Shown one piece after another: positions 59,704 to 64,000 of a stretch of DNA of 64,000 nucleotides. Position 1 is the stretch's first letter. Every line of letters starts with the position of its first letter. Below the pieces are notes generated by a model. It was not told the origin of the DNA, ran no database searches, and worked only from the letters and a program-made list of their open reading frames with translations. Origin of the DNA: Argentina anserina (taxonomy: Eukaryota > Streptophyta > Magnoliopsida > Rosales > Rosaceae). The stretch is from the NCBI RefSeq assembly GCF_933775445.1, contig NC_065876.1, positions 14,756,001-14,820,000 on the forward strand. Reading direction: 5' to 3'. Position numbers and translations under genes: made by a program.

Positions 59704-60690
59704 TTCTGTAGATTAACCACAAAATCAATCCACGCAAGAATTCGATTTTGTTTCAGGAACCCTTCCTTAACCTGAAATGAGCATAGAGAAATAAAATCAA
59801 CATTCAAACCTCCATCATAGACCAAATTTATTCTTAAAAAAAATGAAAACCCAAAGCACAAATCCAATACTTGCCCTAATTCTACTGACCAAATAATAGA
59901 TCACAAAGACAAGAAAGCAGCAAAGATCAAGTTACCTGACCACTGCATACTCTGATAAACCTGCAAATTAAGAACAAAAAATATACAATCAGCAAGCAAT
60001 CTGGAATACTAACGACCTTCAAAGACAACACATTCAAAAAGAACAAAACCCAGGCCAACTGAAATTGACCACACAAAATAGAAGAACAACATGGAAACCG
60101 TTTCTCTTTATATATATATATATATATATATAACTCCTCCGACACTCAATAGGTCTTGACGACCATTGGAGAATTCAAAAGACAGCCGGACATCTACTGA
60201 AACGCAGGGCACAATTTGAATGTACCACCCGCAATATGACTTCGTCTGCTTATTCAAATACCATATGCAGATGTTAGGGCATGAATGTATTTTCTGATAT
60301 TCAAGCCCTAATTTAGTGAGTTGAATCTGAATTCAAAGTACCACACACAGCCAATAAATACTTGCAACAGGAAGAAGCAATACAATTTATTTATGCATCT
60401 GTCAAACTAGATGTGCACAACTCTATCGATAACCATTTGCGACAACTTTAAACAAGTAAAACCACAAGCCTATCATAACCAAAACAAAAAATAGCAATCA
60501 ACCCAACAAAAGTCTCGTCTATCTCAAACCAAAGTCACAGGCCTGGCTACGACAAATCAATCGTAACTTCTTCTTTCTGCGCAAACAAAGCCCTATAATT
60601 TACAATCAATACAAGGGAAGAGGAGGAGGAGACGAGGATTTTACCTTCGGGGAAGAGATCGCCGTCGAGGAAACGGAGGTCTGAGGTCAT
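59704..60690 (-). CDS. 5' exons of an unidentified gene
   Basis: Exon 1 (60690-60645) starts ATG, encodes MTSDLRFLDGDLFPE and ends at gtaaaat. Exon 2 (59960-59936) is bounded by tttgcag and gtaactt and continues in phase (LSEYAVV). A third exon-like piece (59771-59704) lies between tttcag and gtaagca and contains VKEGFLKQNRILAWIDFVV, but in a frame that needs a donor seven bases earlier in exon 2. If the plain donors are used, the peptide stops after 29 residues. I do not recognise the product and find no later exons, only the cystatin and PAE remnants. Either the gene is truncated or these are leader exons of a non-coding transcript. Confidence 0.4.
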
Positions 60691-61000
60691 AGATGTCGGG
60701 GTCAGTGAATTTTAAGGTATGAGTGAATTTGAGAGCGGAGGGGGGATTGGGTTCAGTGAATTTAGAGTGTTGGAAGGGAATTAAATTAGGAGTGGATATT
60801 TGTCTAAAGTCTAAACACTAAACCCGCCTTTGATTTCTCACACTTACGCGGCTCGTTTACTTCGAGCTAATTGTTGATCACCTACTAGTATATACACAAG
60901 CTTAAAGTGGTCTAGTGGCTATATTCAAGTTTTCAAGGAACTTTTCCTTGACAAACCTTATGATGAAAATCTATGTGCAATAATCACGTTGGCAGATATG
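60691..61000. other. probable promoter/5' flank of the 60.7-kb minus-strand transcript
   Basis: About 300 bp upstream of the ATG at 60690, with a modest GA-rich part (60720-60760). No TATA box can be fixed and no other feature is seen. Confidence 0.3.
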
Positions 61001-61129
61001 AAAAGCACGAAATGACAATATTTCAATGATAAAATTGGCACTATTCTTGGAGGGGTAGCAGCAGCTGCTACTATCCTCAAGAACTTCAATGATTTGAGCA
61101 TAGTTTAGAGGCAGAGAGGGTAGTTCAAA

Positions 61130-61630
61130 ACAACACCACCACCACCATAAAAGTGGAACTCTCCATCTTTAAACACTTTAAAATCAACTTTGATGGTTCG
61201 GTTCAAACCGACTCTGTTGCGTGTGGCTTTGTCATCCGCGATTGTAACACGTAAGGCCACTGTTACCAGCAACGAGAAATGTTGGGAAGCCAACGGTACT
61301 GGTGACTGAAGCTCTAGCCCTTAGAGACAGCCTTGTCATTGCAAAAGATAGAGGTTACCGCAATCTGGAAGTAGAAGGTGATTCAAAACTTAAATGCAAT
61401 CTATAGTGTTTATGGCTTATTTAGGATTATGGAAGACATTAAAACTCTAGCTGCAACTTTTAATTCAATATCTTTCAAACATGTTTACAGGGAAGCAAAC
61501 GTTGTTGTTGTTATTGTAGCAAACCTTTGGTTATTCTTATAGCCAAGGGACTAGATGATTGGGTAGACTTTAATGCCTTACTGTTTGACATTGCACAATG
61601 TGGATACCCTAGAAGCTCCTTTGTTTAATA
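61130..61630 (+). pseudogene. LINE-derived RNase H (RVT_3) fragment
   Basis: The plus strand reads KINFDGSVQTDSVACGFVIR, then (other frame) TEALALRDSLVIAKDRG and NLEVEGDSKL, then SFKHVYREANVVV and ANL. This is the order of the RNase H-like domain at the end of plant LINE polyproteins, with the catalytic Asp in FDGS, Glu in TEALAL and Asp in EGDS. Several stops and at least one frameshift break it. An A-rich run (61650) follows about 25 bp downstream of the likely polyprotein end, as expected for a LINE 3' end. The upstream reverse transcriptase is missing. Confidence 0.75.
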
Positions 61631-61649
61631 TATGTATCTCTTTTTGTAT

Positions 61650-64000
61650 TAAAAAAAACACTAAAGAGGAATCAGAATTGTGTGGAACCTGCTGCTAAAC
61701 CCAGAATCAATCATCCTTCATTCCGTAAGAGCCTAAGAGGGGTAGGTAGTATTCTTGTTTCCTTGGAATCAATGTGTAATTTCAAAACTAACCATGCAAA
61801 CTTGCTCTCTATCACATTACTATACAAGCATACATTTGTAATATATCTAGTAATGATCGAGTAGGAATCAACCCTCTTTCTTTCCGGATAACAAGTAAAT
61901 AACGACATGTGAATCACTCTTTTTCTCTCACATTCCCATTTTTTATCTTCTCGTTCCTTCTTAATCTCATTCAAATTTAGTAAACGGCCCCTTATTGGTC
62001 GATTCCACGCTTTCTAAAAATGATGGAGGAGAACATTCAACATCGCCCAAAAAGAGAAAGTTATACATGTGTAATGCGAAACATCATGATAAGTTATCTG
62101 AAGATTGATGTTATAAAACAAAATCATGCGTGAATCTGCTCGACTTAAATGACGTGATGTCTATTAATATTCTAGTAGTGAAAGGGTACTAAAGTGAAGG
62201 GAACAACTCAAAATCAAACCTAAATTAAAGATGACACACTCACCAACCAATCATTTATACAATTGATCCTAGATAAAGCGAACATAATTGAGGAAATGAC
62301 CGAGTGAAAGAAATCAAGGATAATACTGAAAAAGGAGAATTGGGGATTAAGGTTACATAGAATTGAGAAGATCAAGAGCAATGGAGGATAGTGAAGTATA
62401 ATCAGAGGAAACAATTAATGAAAGTAAAGAAGTAGTGACGGCGACCAAATTCTATTGCGCAAGCAGTGAGGGTATAAAGGTCAAGAAATAGTAAAATTCA
62501 ATAGTCATTAGTTTATTAATTCTTAATTCTATCTTCCCTTCAATTTGCGACTGATTTGAGCATATTCACCTATGCATTACAAGTTAGTGTTTTTTAATGG
62601 ACTTAAGGCGAGCTATGCCGAGTGTTGTCAAATTTTTGCGCCTTGATTATTTATAATTTTCATCTTCTTTTTAGTTTCATTTATTTGCCTAGTGACTTTA
62701 GTTCTAATTTGCCTAGGATTTGTGGGTTAGCTGCTATTAATCCCCATGGAACATCAAAATGTTTTCACTTCTTTGACCGTGCATGCCTTTATTGCGTGCA
62801 CGTTGGGTTTTATCATCAAAGTAATACGTAGGGATTTTTATAAATTTTTTATTGTTTACTTTCACGCGATCTCTTGCGTATTGGTTTGGTGCGGTTTTTT
62901 CTTTATTGGTTTAATTTGGTTAAATGAGTAGGTTCACAATCAACTTTGCACTTTAAATTCTAAAGTATTCTATTACTTTTTTATCAGTCACTTTTTCTGC
63001 GTGAAATCGACTTTGATCGTTCATTCTTTTGCTCGCTCTTAAGTTCGTATGTACTAACTAAGGGATTTCTATAACTTTTATGTGAGTCACATACTACGTG
63101 TGATCTCTTGCATGATATTTAGTTTCATAAAACGAGTAGTTCAATAGAAGGGCCGGTAAAATTAGTTTTGTTTGCCCAATCATTTGTTCGCCCTCAAGTT
63201 ATGGGTTTTGTTTATCTTTTAATAGTTAAAAAAAAAGGATATCCTTTGGTTATGCTTTCTGTGGGATTTTGTGGTATACTTGGTGAAACATCTTTGGAAC
63301 GAATATAGATGTTTAAATTCTTTATGGTGGTTCACGGTCTCACACGGTCACATGTAATATTTAATATTATTGTGTTTGGATAGAGGAAAATAATGAAGGT
63401 TTTAATTAAATTTCAAAATTTTGATATTTTTTTATCGTGTTTGGAGTAAAATTTCATCAAAAGTGGAAATTCTATTTGATAAGATAAAAGGGAATTCAAT
63501 GTTTGTTTTCCTTGTTTATTTTTCATGAAAAAAAGTGTTATTCTTCAATTCTCAATTTTTTCCATGCAATTCTAACCATTTTTTAAAAGGAGTTTTTATT
63601 TATATCTCTAAAAACGGCGTTTTGACCTCCTCACATAGTGAACATTTTTTTACTTTTACAAATACTTAATATGTTATTTAGACCTCCATACTTTTTCAAA
63701 AAATGCCCATAATCAATATATTTTTATTACATATCAAATCGATCTATTATCCATTAATATCTTCTCGATTTTACTTTTGTTCAATTATTATGAACAACTC
63801 GAAAATTCATAGTAATTACATAATCCATCTTCTCAAATTATTAATCTTTCACTCCTAAATTCATAATTAATAATATTGTTTTTTTCTTTTCATTCATTGA
63901 TTTGAAACTCACCAAATAGTAAAACCAACATGAAAAATTCTAACATTTATTGAACAATTTGTTTTCTCATGTCCTAACCGAAGTTTATCAAAAATTCTAT
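61650..64000. other. AT-rich terminal region, no gene seen
   Basis: Short open frames only (for example 62622-62831), none resembling a known protein. From 63360 on the sequence is very AT-rich. No inverted ends or repeats with clear borders were found. Confidence 0.5.

Noticed and set aside
1..64000. tRNA, rRNA, CRISPR or bacterial operon structures
   Set aside because: None seen on reading both strands; the window is ordinary plant nuclear DNA in this respect.

Overview
This is a stretch of plant nuclear genome, almost certainly from a eudicot. It is AT-rich, its genes have many short exons with GT-AG introns, and it is crowded with plant-type transposable elements. I see no bacterial or organellar operon, rRNA, tRNA or CRISPR array. 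The family could be Rosaceae, but that is only an impression from gene and element style.

Two host genes look intact, both on the minus strand. The first is a CCR4-type poly(A) deadenylase (CCR4-4/HESPERIN type, 10 coding exons, 386 aa, 8312-19696). The second is a RING-H2 ubiquitin ligase with an N-terminal MGSCGS acylation-type signal (6 coding exons, 545 aa, 33027-37888). I rebuilt both by hand from splice sites, and the reading phase closes exactly through every intron. The other host-gene traces are damaged: a plant-mobile-domain gene (340-3187), a pectin acetylesterase (55.9-58.2 kb) and a cystatin (59.1-59.5 kb). There is also an unidentified set of 5' exons at 59.7-60.7 kb and possible 3' exons of an unknown gene near 5.9-6.1 kb.

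Layout: 0-3.5 kb plant-mobile-domain pseudogene with a GC-rich island; 4.4-5.3 kb LTR; 5.3-8.3 kb mostly non-coding; 8.3-19.7 kb CCR4-4, whose first intron holds an LTR-plus-gag remnant on the same strand and a Mutator-type MITE; 21.4-24.9 kb a long LTR-type unit on the minus strand; 26.4-27.1 kb a GTCAC repeat field, interrupted by a CACTA element (27.1-30.5 kb); 33.0-37.9 kb RING gene with a GC-rich hairpin element in its last intron; 38.4-39.2 kb second Mutator-type MITE; 40.5-40.8 kb 26-bp minisatellite; 41.6-43.5 kb GTTAC repeat field; 45.3-48.0 kb a second long LTR-type unit, of the same family as the one at 21-25 kb; 49.8-54.0 kb a PIF/Harbinger element with its transposase and exons of a host 14-3-3 gene; 55.7-61.6 kb decayed genes and a LINE RNase H fragment; 61.6-64 kb AT-rich with nothing recognised.

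The most striking observations are two host/transposon mergers. (1) A Ty3-type gag exon with an LTR-like promoter lies in intron 1 of CCR4-4, ends at a good splice donor and is in phase with exon 2, so it could supply an alternative N-terminus. (2) A Harbinger element with perfect TTA target duplications carries 14-3-3 C-terminal exons just upstream of its own transposase, apparently in the same transcription unit. Element boundaries with intact target-site duplications were found for six elements: CACTA (TAA), Harbinger (TTA), two MITEs (9 bp) and two long LTR units (5 bp).
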